Below, piece by piece: positions 1 to 8,967 of a stretch of DNA of 64,000 nt. Location of the stretch: NCBI GenBank assembly GCA_903848465.1, contig CAINGK010000122.1:1-64000 (forward strand), given 5' to 3'. The notes under the pieces were generated by a model that saw nothing but the letters and a program-made list of their open reading frames with translations, had not been told where the DNA came from and did no database searches. Source of the stretch: an uncultured Verrucomicrobiota bacterium (GTDB lineage: Bacteria; Verrucomicrobiota; Verrucomicrobiia; Verrucomicrobiales; Verrucomicrobiaceae). The stretch's first letter is position 1, and every line of letters begins with the position of its first letter. Position numbers and translations under genes: made by a program.

Positions 1-84
1 CCAACTTCGCAAAGCGGCCCTCCCACTTATTAACATCAAATTCAAAAGTACAGAGGAAACTTCAGCTTTTTTTGACTCAAGATG

Positions 85-234
85 TGTATAAAGACCAGGG
101 CGACAGCCCGCCCGTCCACCAGCGTACGGCTGGCTACATGGCGTAAGAACGTCCTCGCAGTCGGGCGGTTTGGCGGAGAGGTTTTTGCGTGTTGAAGGGC
201 GTTCTTTTTCGCCAAACACACCCAACCTACGGCC
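85..234. repeat. Dispersed repeat family R1, copy a
   Basis: A stretch of about 150 bp shares GGCGACAGCCCGCCCGTC near its left end and AGTCGGGCGGTTTGG in its middle with copies at 16264 and 46206. Its right end (CACACCCAACCTACGG) is close to the reverse complement of the left ends of the other two copies (GTAGGATAGGTGTGG and GTAAGATGGGTGTGG), so the family has imperfect terminal inverted repeats and an inner GC-rich stem. It codes for nothing recognisable and lies downstream of the eboD-like gene. Confidence 0.65.
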
Positions 235-257
235 GGAAAGCGCGGCGGCGCTTTCCC

Positions 258-1424
258 CTACTCCTCCACCACCGCGGCTCGCTTCTGCAGCTCCACCACG
301 GCATTGAGGATCTTCACGCGGTTCATCTCGTGGACTTCGAGCTTGGTGCCGATCTCGGGGACGAGGGTGACGGTGAGTTCGCCGCCGAGGTGTTCGCGGA
401 ACTCTTCCAGGCCTTCGAGGATGGCGGGCTCGCCGCTGCGGCCAGTGGTCATGAGATGATTCGATGAGGTGGCGAAGCCGATGCGCTCGATGAGCTTCAG
501 GATGCGCTCGCAGGTCTCGGCATCCAGGATGCCTTGCATGCGAGAATAGACGAGATCGACGGCCATGCCGATGGCCACGGCCTCGCCATGGGAGACGGCG
601 AATTTGGAAATCTGCTCCAGCTTGTGCGCGGCCCAGTGGCCAAAGTCCAGCGGACGGGCGGAGCCGAGTTCATAGGGATCTCCACCGGTGGCGATGTGCT
701 CCACATGCAGCTCGGCGCTGCGCTGGATGACCTGCTCCAGGGCTTCCTGCTTCAAGGCGGCAAGATCATCGGCCATGGCCTCGATCTGCTCGAAGAACGC
801 ACGGTCACGAATGAGGGCTACTTTGATGGCCTCGATGATGCCGTTGCGGCGCTCGCGCGCGGGGAGGGATTCGAGGAAGAAGAAGTCATTTATGACGGCA
901 AAGGGCACGGCGAAGTTGCCGACCCAGTTTTTCTTGCCGAAGTAGTTCACGCCGTTTTTGACCCCGACACCGCCATCGCCCTGGCTGAGCGTGGTGGTGG
1001 GGAAGCGCACATGGCGGATGCCGCGATGCGCCGTGGAGGCGGCAAAGCAGACCAGATCCAGCGCTGCACCGCCACCGATGACGAACACATAGCTGTGACG
1101 GTCCAGCGCGGCTTCGTTGATGGCGTCCCAGCAGCATTCGACGAGGCGGAAGTCATTTTTGCAGGCTTCGCCGCCGGGGATGACGATGGGGTCGTCCACC
1201 ATGGTGAAAGTGTCCGCATGCACCTGACCGTAGGCCATGATGTCGTCAATCAGATCGCGATTGGCGGTGGCGACGGCTTCATCCACAAAGACGAGCACGC
1301 GCGGGAGCTTGTGCGGCTGGTCGAGGCGGAGAAGATCACGAATGGTGTGGTTCCTGGGCGCGAAGACTTCTCTCGTGAACAAGATGCGGTGGGTATGCTC
1401 GAGCCGGATTATTTTTTCTAACAT
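258..1424 (-). CDS. 3-dehydroquinate synthase homologue, EboD-like
   Basis: A 388-residue member of the dehydroquinate synthase / iron-alcohol dehydrogenase fold. Visible motifs are PGGE (about residue 83), the nucleotide-binding GGGAALD (about 117), PTTTLSQGDGGVGVKNGVN (about 142, matching the PTTLLAQVDxSVGGKTGVN signature of AroB) and EAIKVALI (about 198). The altered signature and long N-terminus fit the EboD branch better than housekeeping AroB. EboD belongs to the ebo cluster, which is linked in cyanobacteria and other bacteria to handling or export of secondary metabolites. No other ebo gene adjoins it, but an EboC-like UbiA prenyltransferase lies 6.6 kb away. The start ATG is the first in the frame. 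A true AroB role in aromatic amino acid synthesis cannot be excluded. Confidence 0.75.
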   Translation of the reverse strand: MLEKIIRLEHTHRILFTREVFAPRNHTIRDLLRLDQPHKLPRVLVFVDEAVATANRDLIDDIMAYGQVHADTFTMVDDPIVIPGGEACKNDFRLVECCWDAINEAALDRHSYVFVIGGGAALDLVCFAASTAHRGIRHVRFPTTTLSQGDGGVGVKNGVNYFGKKNWVGNFAVPFAVINDFFFLESLPARERRNGIIEAIKVALIRDRAFFEQIEAMADDLAALKQEALEQVIQRSAELHVEHIATGGDPYELGSARPLDFGHWAAHKLEQISKFAVSHGEAVAIGMAVDLVYSRMQGILDAETCERILKLIERIGFATSSNHLMTTGRSGEPAILEGLEEFREHLGGELTVTLVPEIGTKLEVHEMNRVKILNAVVELQKRAAVVEE

Positions 1425-1726
1425 TAACGGGGGACGGTTCTTTGGCTCTGACCGGGGTTGAGGTCAAAGGGAAAGGGCAAACGTCTGTCGAACGCGTTTT
1501 CTAACCGGCAGCTCTGATTTCGCAATTGATGCAGCGCTTTTTAACTCCACCGCATGTCCAGCGGACCTCCACATGCCCCCGCGTCTGGCGGCCTCTGGAA
1601 ATAGCCTACCGGGGTGATTGAGAAGCACCCACGGCGGATTCAACTTCCCTATTGGCTATGACAACCTCGTCTTTCAACCCGTCGCCCAGCCCCATGGCGT
1701 CCATGGATGGCTGATGCCCTGAGCGC
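1425..1726. other. Intergenic region, no gene seen
   Basis: About 300 bp between the divergent eboD-like and histidine kinase genes. It should hold promoters for both directions, but I see no convincing -35/-10 pair, repeat or RNA. The 90-residue minus-strand ORF crossing its right end is a shadow of the kinase gene. Confidence 0.5.
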
Positions 1727-3130
1727 ATGGCCCCCACCCCAGTGACCTTCCCCCCCCCACTTCGCTTCTTGATTCCTGCCCTGCTCCTGGCGCTGGGACT
1801 GGTGGCCGCGTGGCTGGATTATGAACTGGATCTGGCCAATGACCTGGAACGAATTGCCACCGACGTGACCACCCAGGCGGAAGCCACTGGCACTCGCCTC
1901 ACGAAGGTGACTTGGCAGCACCTAGAGAAAGGCGAGATCCGGGCGCTGAATGACAGCCTCTCCGACTGGAAGCATGAACCCTGGCTGCGCATGGCCGCCG
2001 TGGTGGATGACCAAGGCAAGGTAGTGGCCAGTTCATCCTCCCAGTGGGTGGGACGCACAGCCGAGGCAACCCCGGCGGCGACAGCCTGGAAGCGCGCCAA
2101 ACAGAATTCTGGCAAGATCATGGAGTCCGCGACCTTGGAAGATGGCGACTTCATCGTCCTGGCGGCGTTTCCCATTGAGCTTGCCGGACAGACCCGGCAG
2201 TGGCTCCTGCTGGTCTATGACCGTGCTCATGCCGTCGCCAGTGCGCATCAGGATGCACGCCAGCGCATCGCCTGGACGGCTTCCGTCATCGCCTTCATGT
2301 GCCTCTGCCTTTGGGCCACCCTGCACTTTGGCATAGCGGCCCGGCTTGAGCGGCTGGCGCGCTCGGTCCGTGACTTCGGTGAAGGCCGGACGATCAGCAT
2401 CGAAGCGGTGAAGGGAGGTGACGAAGTGCATGAGCTTTCCCAGGCGTTCAGGAAAATGACCCGGCAACTGGCCGACCGTGAACGCGAACGCACCGAGCTG
2501 GAGCGCGCGGTGATCGACTCGGCTGAAAATGAGCGCCGCCGCATCGGGCATGAGCTTCACGATGGCATCGGCCAGCAGCTCACCGCCGTGCTGATGTCCA
2601 TCAACGGACTGCAGGATGAATTGCAGGCCAAAGCCCCCGCCTATGCAGAGCACGCCGAACATGCTGGCCAGAGCCTGCGTGAGGCCCTGGCAGAAGTGCG
2701 TGCTTTGTCCCATGGACTGGCCCCAGTGCCTTTGTGGGATCAGGGTCTAGAGCATGCCCTACAGGCGCTGGCAGACCTCACCACGCGCAGCTCCGGCATG
2801 CGGTGTGTGTTTGAATGCCCAGCACCCATCACGGAGATGAGCGAATCGACGGCATGCAATCTCTACCGTATCGCCCAAGAGGCGGTGAACAACGCGCTGA
2901 AGCACGCAGATGCTGGAGAAATCCGCATCGGGCTGGAGCAGCGCCAGCAATGCCTTGTGCTAGAGATTGACGATGATGGCTGCGGCCTGCCAGAGGAGCA
3001 GGCAGCGCGCGGCGGCATCGGGTTTCGCATCATGCAGCATCGTGCTGAAGTGATGGGCGGCAGGATGGAGCGCGGCGCTCCTCCCGCTGGTGGCACCCGC
3101 ATCGCCGTACATATTCCCATCTCTTCATGA
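1727..3130 (+). CDS. Membrane sensor histidine kinase, NarX/UhpB type
   Basis: A 467-residue sensor kinase. A membrane segment lies at about residues 12-30, followed by a periplasmic domain of about 150 residues, a second membrane segment (WTASVIAFMCLCLWATLHFG), a HAMP linker, and a HisKA_3 phosphoacceptor region with the NarL-partner signature ENERRRIGHELHDGIGQQL. The HATPase domain has NLYRIAQEAVNNALKHA and the G-box DDDGCGLPEE. The kinase should autophosphorylate on the HELHD histidine and pass phosphate to the response regulator encoded by the next gene, whose ATG overlaps its stop by 4 bases (ATGA). The periplasmic domain is not one I recognise, so the signal is unknown. The start is the first ATG before the first membrane segment. 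Confidence 0.9.
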   Translation: MAPTPVTFPPPLRFLIPALLLALGLVAAWLDYELDLANDLERIATDVTTQAEATGTRLTKVTWQHLEKGEIRALNDSLSDWKHEPWLRMAAVVDDQGKVVASSSSQWVGRTAEATPAATAWKRAKQNSGKIMESATLEDGDFIVLAAFPIELAGQTRQWLLLVYDRAHAVASAHQDARQRIAWTASVIAFMCLCLWATLHFGIAARLERLARSVRDFGEGRTISIEAVKGGDEVHELSQAFRKMTRQLADRERERTELERAVIDSAENERRRIGHELHDGIGQQLTAVLMSINGLQDELQAKAPAYAEHAEHAGQSLREALAEVRALSHGLAPVPLWDQGLEHALQALADLTTRSSGMRCVFECPAPITEMSESTACNLYRIAQEAVNNALKHADAGEIRIGLEQRQQCLVLEIDDDGCGLPEEQAARGGIGFRIMQHRAEVMGGRMERGAPPAGGTRIAVHIPISS

Positions 3131-3813
3131 CGCCAACACCCCCCAGTACCCAAACCTGCCGCATCGCACTCGTGGATGATCATCCATCCGTGATTAACGG
3201 CTATCGGTTCATCCTGCAGTCCCACCCTCAGTTTGAAGTCTGTGGCACAGCGACGAATGAAGCCGAAGCCCTGGCCTTAGTAGCGCAGGAGCAGCCCGAC
3301 GTGCTCATCACCGACCTCAGCATGCCGGGACGCGGGGGGCTGGAACTCATCAAAGACCTCTCCACCCTGCACCCCGGGCTGAAGATCATCGTGAGTTCCA
3401 TGCATGATGAAATGCTGTGTGCCGCGCGCGCGTTGCGTGCCGGAGCCAGTGGCTACGTCGGCAAGGACAGTCCTGGCAATGCGCTGCTGGATGCCATCCA
3501 AAAAGTGCTCGACGGTGGCGTGTATGTGAGCCAGCGGCTGGCCGCGCACCTGGCGTCCTCCTTTGCCTCGCCCCGGCCACGAGGCTCGACCGAGTCACCG
3601 TTGATCAAACTGAGCGACCGGGAGTTTCAAGTCTTTGAGCTGTTTGGCCATGGCAAGACCGCCAAAGAGATCGCAGCGCAACTGAATTTGAGTCCGAAGA
3701 CTGTTTCCGTCCATCGCGACCATATCAAAGAAAAGATGGAGTTTGTCACCAGTGCCGAGATGATCCGGCAGGCGGTGCGCTGGGTGGAGACCCAGCGGGA
3801 TGTGCTGCAGTGA
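3127..3813 (+). CDS. Response regulator, NarL/FixJ family
   Basis: A 228-residue two-domain regulator. The receiver domain has the acidic pair in LVDDHP, the phosphoacceptor Asp in LITDLSMPGRGG, the Ser in IIVSSM and the Lys in YVGKDSP. A GerE/LuxR helix-turn-helix follows near residues 160-220 (LSDREFQVFELFGHGKTAKE, LSPKTVSVHRDHIKEKM). It overlaps the kinase gene by 4 bases, so the two are almost certainly cotranscribed cognate partners. It should bind DNA when phosphorylated; its targets are not evident, although the ABC exporter/TPR genes downstream on the same strand are candidates by position only. Confidence 0.92.
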   Translation: MTPTPPSTQTCRIALVDDHPSVINGYRFILQSHPQFEVCGTATNEAEALALVAQEQPDVLITDLSMPGRGGLELIKDLSTLHPGLKIIVSSMHDEMLCAARALRAGASGYVGKDSPGNALLDAIQKVLDGGVYVSQRLAAHLASSFASPRPRGSTESPLIKLSDREFQVFELFGHGKTAKEIAAQLNLSPKTVSVHRDHIKEKMEFVTSAEMIRQAVRWVETQRDVLQ

Positions 3814-4190
3814 CAGGCCACCGGAGCTAGGAGCAGCGCCTAAACACAAACGGCAGCAACGATGATACCGCAAAAGCGAAATGCCCGCATGGTCTGATCT
3901 TCATCAACCTAACCGGCATTCAGCAACCATGAAATCGTCGTCGTACTTCCACGCCCAAAGCTGGGCGTCAGGCTATAACACTGCTCATTCGAGCTTTGCG
4001 GATGTTCATCAGCACCTGGATGATAATTCGCATCTCTTTGATGAAATGATCCAAAGTTCGCAGCTTGCTGCGGGACAAAAAGTGCCGCCCCACCAGCAGG
4101 CCAATGCGAAGGTTTTGTTCCAATTCTTTGATGGCAGGCCCTCGTCTGTCTCGTGAGTTTGAGCCGTTCCATGAAAGGCATCCATCAGCA
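3814..4190. other. Intergenic region with weak ORFs only
   Basis: About 380 bp between the response regulator and its degenerate paralogue. Overlapping ORFs run on both strands (91 aa plus at 3881, 90 aa minus ending at 3968), none with a recognisable motif or clear ribosome site. It may contain remains of a duplicated kinase or regulator segment, since the next gene looks like a decayed duplicate, but no homology to the kinase was visible to me. Confidence 0.4.
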
Positions 4191-4646
4191 ATGAGAATCC
4201 CCAACCGTATCGTCATCGTGGCTGACCATCCAGCCATCACCGCAGATTATTGCCAAGTGCTGGCTGCGCAGCCGGATCTTGCCCTGGCGGGTGTCGTGAC
4301 CTGTGCGTCCTGCTCATTTACAGCCGTGTCTGAGCAGCGGCCAGAGCTTGTCATTCTGAGCCTGAGCATGCCGTCCCATCGGATTTTGGAACTGGTGAAA
4401 GACCTCGCGGTGCTGCATGTAGGGCTGAAATTTCTCATCGTCACCAGCAGCGGCCAAAAACTCGATTCCGAACAGATCCTGCGCGCCGGAGCCCACGGCT
4501 GCGTGGTGAGCGGCTGTGGTTCAGCCACCAAACTTGCCGCCGCGCGCCAGATCCTGGCTGGCGGGCACTATTTCAGTTCGCCACCCGCCTCACGTCCAAC
4601 CGCAACCGACTGTGTGCAACAAGCGGCACTGGCCCTTGCGGGTTAA
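4191..4646 (+). CDS. Degenerate receiver-only protein (pseudo-receiver)
   Basis: About 151 residues from the ATG of MRIPNRIVIVADHP. It aligns along its length with the receiver domain of the upstream response regulator (SLSMPSHRILELVKDLAVLH versus DLSMPGRGGLELIKDLSTLH; ILRAGAHG versus ALRAGASG), so it is a paralogue from a local duplication. Key residues are lost: the acidic pair is VADHP instead of VDDHP, the phosphoacceptor Asp is Ser (ILSLSMP), and the KD motif (YVGKD) has become CVVSG. The LuxR DNA-binding domain is absent. It therefore cannot be phosphorylated in the usual way. It may be a phosphorylation-independent partner of the kinase/regulator pair or a gene in decay. The longer ORF from 4065 lacks receiver similarity before this ATG. 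Confidence 0.65.
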   Translation: MRIPNRIVIVADHPAITADYCQVLAAQPDLALAGVVTCASCSFTAVSEQRPELVILSLSMPSHRILELVKDLAVLHVGLKFLIVTSSGQKLDSEQILRAGAHGCVVSGCGSATKLAAARQILAGGHYFSSPPASRPTATDCVQQAALALAG

Positions 4647-4718
4647 TTGCAGCGCCAACGCGGACAATGATAAAAAGGGTTGCAGAAACAGGCAGCAGTT
4701 CCTTGTATCGAGGACTGC

Positions 4719-6671
4719 ATGAAGAAGGATGTTTTAAACCACCTCTATCAACTGGTTCAGCCGCATCGCGGCAGGTTCCTGGTCGTGGCGTTTATCACCT
4801 TGCTTAGCACCGGTGCGGGGCTGGTGGAGCCGCTGATCTACCGCGAGGCGATCAATGACATCGCGGGGCTGTTCGTCAAACACGCCAACGACAAGGCCAA
4901 AGCCGCTGTGGGCGAGGAACTGGAAACCAGCGACGGACCGTTGGAGGATTTTCTCCACAAAAAAATCGTGGCCGCGCACGCCAACGCCAAACCGCTGCCG
5001 CCGGCCACCAAAAAGACGCACGAAAAAAAGCCGCACACTCAAGCGCATGTGGCTGAGCGAACTCCGGGAGAGGCCATCCACACCCTGATCTACGCGGTGC
5101 TGCTGATGCTGGGCATCAATGTGATCAGCTACATCCTGTGGCTGTACGCCGAGAACAAAAAGGCAAAGCTCGACTGCGACATCGAGCAGGAGTTCATCCA
5201 GGGAGCCTTCGCCCATGTGCTGCGGCTGCCGCTGGCCTTTTTTGGCAAGCGCGCACCTGCCGCCATCGCCAAGCAGATTGATCAAAGTGAGGAGGTCAGC
5301 GCCATTGTCGGAGCGTTTTCGCAGCAGATCCTGCCGGAGATCATCAGCCTCTTCGGCATCATGGCCATCATGTTCTATCAGAACACCACGCTGGCCTTCA
5401 TTTCTGTGTCTTTGATTCCCATCTACCTGATCATTGCCTGGCGCTCCTCCCAAAAACTTGAGACGGGACTCAACACCTACTATGAACGCTGGGAAGATGT
5501 GAGCGCCCGCATTTCCACGGCGCTCGAAGGCATCAAAACCGTCAAGCTCAGCGGCGCGGAGGGACGCGAGGTCGCGGAATACCGCCGCATCTCCACCAGC
5601 GCGTATGACAACTACGTGGAGCGTAGCAAGCTCTCCAACAAGTTCGCTTTCTGGGAGGGGGTGCTCTGCCATCTGGCCACCACCATGGTGCTGGGCTGCG
5701 GCGGCTACCTGGCGCTCATCCACAAGCTTACCCCCGGAGATGTGGTCATGTTTGTCGCTTATTTGGACCGCTTGTACTCCCCGATTGATGAACTGTGCAG
5801 CCTGTGGGTCAACACCCAGCAGCACATCGCCTCGATCTCACGCGCCTTCCGTCTGCTGGAGAACAAGACCGGCGAGAAGATCGGCCAGCCGCTGCAAATC
5901 GAAAACGGCAGGGTGGAGTTCAAGGACGTGTGCTTCGCCTACGTCGAGGATCATCAGGTACTGCAGTCCATCTCGATGACTTTCGAGCCTGGAAAAATCA
6001 CCGCCATTGTGGGCGGCAGCGGTGCTGGCAAAACCACGGCGGTGGACTTGCTGCTCAAACTGTATGAGCCGCAGCAGGGCAAAATCCTCATCGACGGCCA
6101 GGAACTCAGCAAGCTGGATTCCTCCAGCGTGCGCGGCCACATCGGCATGGTGGCGGCGGACGGGGCCATTTTCCGTGGCACGCTTGCCTACAACCTACGC
6201 TACAAGCAGCCCAACGCATCCGATGCTGAGGTCATGAAGGTCGTGGAGCAGGCGGGCTTGAAAAACCTGGTGGAGCGCCTGCCGAATGGCTTGCAGACGC
6301 AGATCGGTCAGAACGGCATGGGCTTGAGCGTCGGCGAACGCCAGCGCGTGCAGATCGCCCGCGTGCTGCTGAGCCGCCCAAAAATCCTGGTGCTGGACGA
6401 AGCCACGGCCAATCTCGACTACAACACCGAAGCGGAGGTGAAGCATGCCATTCACCATCTGCGTGGCAGCAGTACCATCATCATCATCGCGCATCGCTTC
6501 AGCATGGTGCGTGATGCCGATCATGTGTACGTGCTTGGTGGCGGCGGCATCCTGGAACAGGGCACGCCCGAAGCATTGATCGAGGCCGGTGGCTGGTTTG
6601 CCGCCTTTGCCCATGCCGTCGAAGAAGAGGAAACCGAAGAAGAATACGCAGAAGAGGAAGCCGATGATTAA
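4719..6671 (+). CDS. ABC exporter, fused membrane and ATPase domains
   Basis: About 650 residues from the ATG of MKKDVLNHLYQL, chosen over the track start because AGGA precedes it and the first helix follows. The transmembrane domain has a long hydrophilic first loop (about residues 50-125) rich in Lys, His and Ala. The nucleotide-binding domain has Walker A GGSGAGKTTAVDLL, signature LSVGERQRVQIAR, Walker B ILVLDEATANLD and the H-loop IIIIAHRFS. As a half-transporter it should work as a homodimer in the inner membrane and export an unidentified substrate (lipid, peptide or drug). The C-terminus is strongly acidic (EEEETEEEYAEEEADD). The TPR gene begins 15 bases downstream and is likely cotranscribed. 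Confidence 0.88.
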   Translation: MKKDVLNHLYQLVQPHRGRFLVVAFITLLSTGAGLVEPLIYREAINDIAGLFVKHANDKAKAAVGEELETSDGPLEDFLHKKIVAAHANAKPLPPATKKTHEKKPHTQAHVAERTPGEAIHTLIYAVLLMLGINVISYILWLYAENKKAKLDCDIEQEFIQGAFAHVLRLPLAFFGKRAPAAIAKQIDQSEEVSAIVGAFSQQILPEIISLFGIMAIMFYQNTTLAFISVSLIPIYLIIAWRSSQKLETGLNTYYERWEDVSARISTALEGIKTVKLSGAEGREVAEYRRISTSAYDNYVERSKLSNKFAFWEGVLCHLATTMVLGCGGYLALIHKLTPGDVVMFVAYLDRLYSPIDELCSLWVNTQQHIASISRAFRLLENKTGEKIGQPLQIENGRVEFKDVCFAYVEDHQVLQSISMTFEPGKITAIVGGSGAGKTTAVDLLLKLYEPQQGKILIDGQELSKLDSSSVRGHIGMVAADGAIFRGTLAYNLRYKQPNASDAEVMKVVEQAGLKNLVERLPNGLQTQIGQNGMGLSVGERQRVQIARVLLSRPKILVLDEATANLDYNTEAEVKHAIHHLRGSSTIIIIAHRFSMVRDADHVYVLGGGGILEQGTPEALIEAGGWFAAFAHAVEEEETEEEYAEEEADD

Positions 6672-6686
6672 GGGAGGTTGAACGCC

Positions 6687-7445
6687 ATGTCCGAACGTCC
6701 TGCTGCATCGACAAAAGCCATCTGGCCCTACCTTGCCACGATCAGCAGCGCCTCGGTCATGCTGCTCGCCTTCTTCATTCCCTCCATCCAGGATCAGTGG
6801 GACCGCTACCACTCGCGCAAGGTGATCGGGCAGTATGAGACGCTGGGAGATGAGTTCATGGAGGAGGAGCGCTACGACATGGCCGAGAAGGCTTACGCAA
6901 AGGCGTTTGAACTCACCTTGCAGACCCGCCTCGAGATTGAGATGAAGCGGCTCAAGGCACGCGTACACCGCATGAGCATGCTCATCGAGTGGGGGGCTAA
7001 GCCGCCGGAAGACCTGGAGGACGTGGATTTTCAGCTCCTGCTGCACCTACAAACAGGCTCTGCACAAGCCAAGGAGCGCAGCTACACGCTGAACAGCTAT
7101 GCCTCTTTCCTCGCAGGCTCCAAAAAGCTCAAGGAAGCGGAAGCCGCGCTGCAGGAAGCCCTGCGCCTTGCGCCTGACAGCGCCATGCTGCATCTCAACC
7201 TCGGCAATCTGCAGGATCAGGCGGGAAGAAAAGACGAGGCACTGAAGTCCTACCTCAAAGCCCTCGAGCTTGATCCCAAAAGCCTGAACACCCACTACAA
7301 CCTAGGGCTGCTCTATGTCGAACTCGGCAAGAATCCGGAAGCTCGACAGGCTTTCGAGGCAGCACTGAAGCTGGCCCCCGAGGACATCGAGACCAAGAAC
7401 CAGCTCAGGCAGGTCATTCGGAATATGGGTGAAAATCCGCCCTGA
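6687..7445 (+). CDS. Membrane-anchored tetratricopeptide-repeat protein
   Basis: A 252-residue protein. The ATG at 6687 is preceded by GGGAGG at 9 bases; the track's TTG at 6678 sits directly against that site and is rejected. One membrane helix lies at about residues 13-33 (LATISSASVMLLAFFIP). TPR units follow, the clearest being AEAALQEALRLAPDSAMLHLNLG, DEALKSYLKALELDPKSLNTHYNLG and ARQAFEAALKLAPED, with a less regular unit near residues 60-80. It is probably a scaffold, and its tight coupling to the ABC exporter suggests it assembles with or regulates that transporter. No enzymatic domain is visible. Confidence 0.8.
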   Translation: MSERPAASTKAIWPYLATISSASVMLLAFFIPSIQDQWDRYHSRKVIGQYETLGDEFMEEERYDMAEKAYAKAFELTLQTRLEIEMKRLKARVHRMSMLIEWGAKPPEDLEDVDFQLLLHLQTGSAQAKERSYTLNSYASFLAGSKKLKEAEAALQEALRLAPDSAMLHLNLGNLQDQAGRKDEALKSYLKALELDPKSLNTHYNLGLLYVELGKNPEARQAFEAALKLAPEDIETKNQLRQVIRNMGENPP

Positions 7446-7495
7446 TCGCTGCTACGTCGCCATGCAGTTGGGACTCAAAGAGCGACAGAAAACAC

Positions 7496-7750
7496 AGTTG
7501 CTGGACTGCGGTGACAGAGATGCGCGGCGCAAGCCTGCATCGACGGCACCGCTTTCGCGGGGTGTAGTGTGGTGTCCGTCCGAAGCACTCTATCCGGCCT
7601 GCGAAAGCAGCAGCGCTTTCGCATGGTGTAGAGCGCTACTCCTCTTTACCCCACCCTCTAGCCTGCGAAAGCGGTGCCGCGCTAAAGCTTGTTACCGCAC
7701 TCCAAGACGCTGTCGCGCTCGCGTTAGCTCTGGACTTCTTACCGCGAATC
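7496..7750 (-). repeat. MITE-like repeat family R2, copy 1 (reverse orientation)
   Basis: The reverse complement aligns closely with the copies at 21501 and 36455: terminal CGCGAGCGCGACAGCGTCTTGGAGTGCG, then GCACCGCTTTCGCAGGCT, GGGTGGGGTAAAG, GCGAAAGCGGTGCCG and GCATCTCTGTCACCGCA. The terminus at the 7496 end is degraded. The short ORFs within it are repeat artefacts. Confidence 0.75.
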
Positions 7751-7833
7751 ATACTTGAGCCTGCATCTTGCAAAGACTTCGACTGCAGGGTTAAAGCTTA
7801 AACAAGCTTGCAGCCGCCAGGCACAACGCGAAT

Positions 7834-8004
7834 CCCCTCTCCCCGCCAAGGGTGTGGCAATGCCCAGGACGACCTTCGGGGAGAGGCAAGGGTGAGGGGC
7901 CATCCCATGCTGTGGCGGAGGCTCCTCGTCGTCCCCTCACCCCAACCCTCTCCCCGAAGAAAAAGCCCCCTGTCGAAGTGGGTCCAGGACGGGGAGAGGG
8001 AGAG
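7834..8004. repeat. Long inverted repeat of CCCTCTCCCCG type
   Basis: Outer arms CCCTCTCCCCG (7835-7845) and CGGGGAGAGGG (7990-8000) are perfect complements. Inner arms of about 26 bases (7874-7899 and 7933-7959, CTTCGGGGAGAGG and CCTCTCCCCGAAG at their ends) can also pair, giving a long foldable structure. It sits between the convergent TPR and UbiA genes, where it could terminate transcription. It looks like an intergenic palindromic element rather than a gene. Confidence 0.6.
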
Positions 8005-8064
8005 CCGCTTTAGCCGCCATGGCTTAATCGGCCCCACAATCATTTTGAATCTGGGTCGATCCCC

Positions 8065-8928
8065 CTACGTCGCCGCCACCCAGCGCTGCCAGAACCGCAG
8101 CAGCGGCGTCAGTGCGACAAAGCCAAGTGCCAACGGCACCGAGACCGAGGCAACCGCCAGGGCATCCACCACGGCGATGCCTGCGAGCAACCAGCCCACC
8201 GCATTGCCGATGGCGGGGCCGCCTTTGCGCAGGCTATGCGTGGCATAAGCCACCAGCATGGCAAACACCCCCAGCACCACAATCTGCAACGGACTGCCAC
8301 CGGCAGACGAGAACCGCATGGCGCAAAACACCGCCGGTGTGTACAGCAGGGCAAAGGCCAGCATGGCGGTCGGCACGGGCAAGACACCTTTCTTAGACTC
8401 TAGCCGAGCCGCCACGGAGATGCCTACGATGTAGCAACCCAGCGCCACGGCATAAGGCAGCACCAACAGGGGACCGGCGGCTTGAAACGGCACGACGGCA
8501 GAGGCCGCCATCAGATAGAGCAGCAGCCGACACGCCCCCATAATGATGACCGAGCCTGCCCACTTTTTGTGAAAGAGATTGTACAGCACAATGCCTGCCA
8601 CCAGAATGGCCGTGATCTTCGGGTGGGCACCTGAGAATGCTGCGATGGTGGCTCCCGTCAGGAGCATGACGACACCGACAGCCCATGCTGCGCGCAGGGT
8701 TATTTGGCCGCTGGGAATGGGCCGCTCTGGGCGATACTTGCGATCGAATTTAACATCCATCGCATCATTCAAGATCATGCCCCCAGTGTAGAGCAATGAA
8801 CCGGCGAAAAGGAGCCAAGCGAGACGCACATCGGCAAGCGCGCCTCCGGCAAGGAACCAAGCTGCGGTGACATTCGTCCACACAGTTGGCAGGTTGGAAA
8901 TACGGGCGATATGAAGCCAGGGGCGCAT
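8065..8928 (-). CDS. UbiA-family prenyltransferase, EboC-like
   Basis: About 287 residues, almost entirely hydrophobic helices. The N-terminus ISNLPTVWTNVTAAW and the first Asp-rich motif NDAMDVKFDRKYRPERPIPSG are typical of UbiA intramembrane prenyltransferases, which join a polyprenyl diphosphate to an aromatic or other acceptor. The usual second Asp-rich motif is not clear. The sequence resembles EboC-type members more than ubiquinone or menaquinone enzymes, and an EboD-like gene lies in the same window. The ATG at 8928 is preferred over the GTG at 8934 called by the track; neither has a good ribosome site. The acceptor is unknown. The gene is on the same strand as opcA and zwf, 39 bases downstream of opcA. 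Confidence 0.8.
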   Translation of the reverse strand: MRPWLHIARISNLPTVWTNVTAAWFLAGGALADVRLAWLLFAGSLLYTGGMILNDAMDVKFDRKYRPERPIPSGQITLRAAWAVGVVMLLTGATIAAFSGAHPKITAILVAGIVLYNLFHKKWAGSVIIMGACRLLLYLMAASAVVPFQAAGPLLVLPYAVALGCYIVGISVAARLESKKGVLPVPTAMLAFALLYTPAVFCAMRFSSAGGSPLQIVVLGVFAMLVAYATHSLRKGGPAIGNAVGWLLAGIAVVDALAVASVSVPLALGFVALTPLLRFWQRWVAAT

Positions 8929-8967
8929 GCTCACAGTGTTGAAACCAGCCGCAGCAATGTCGAACGG

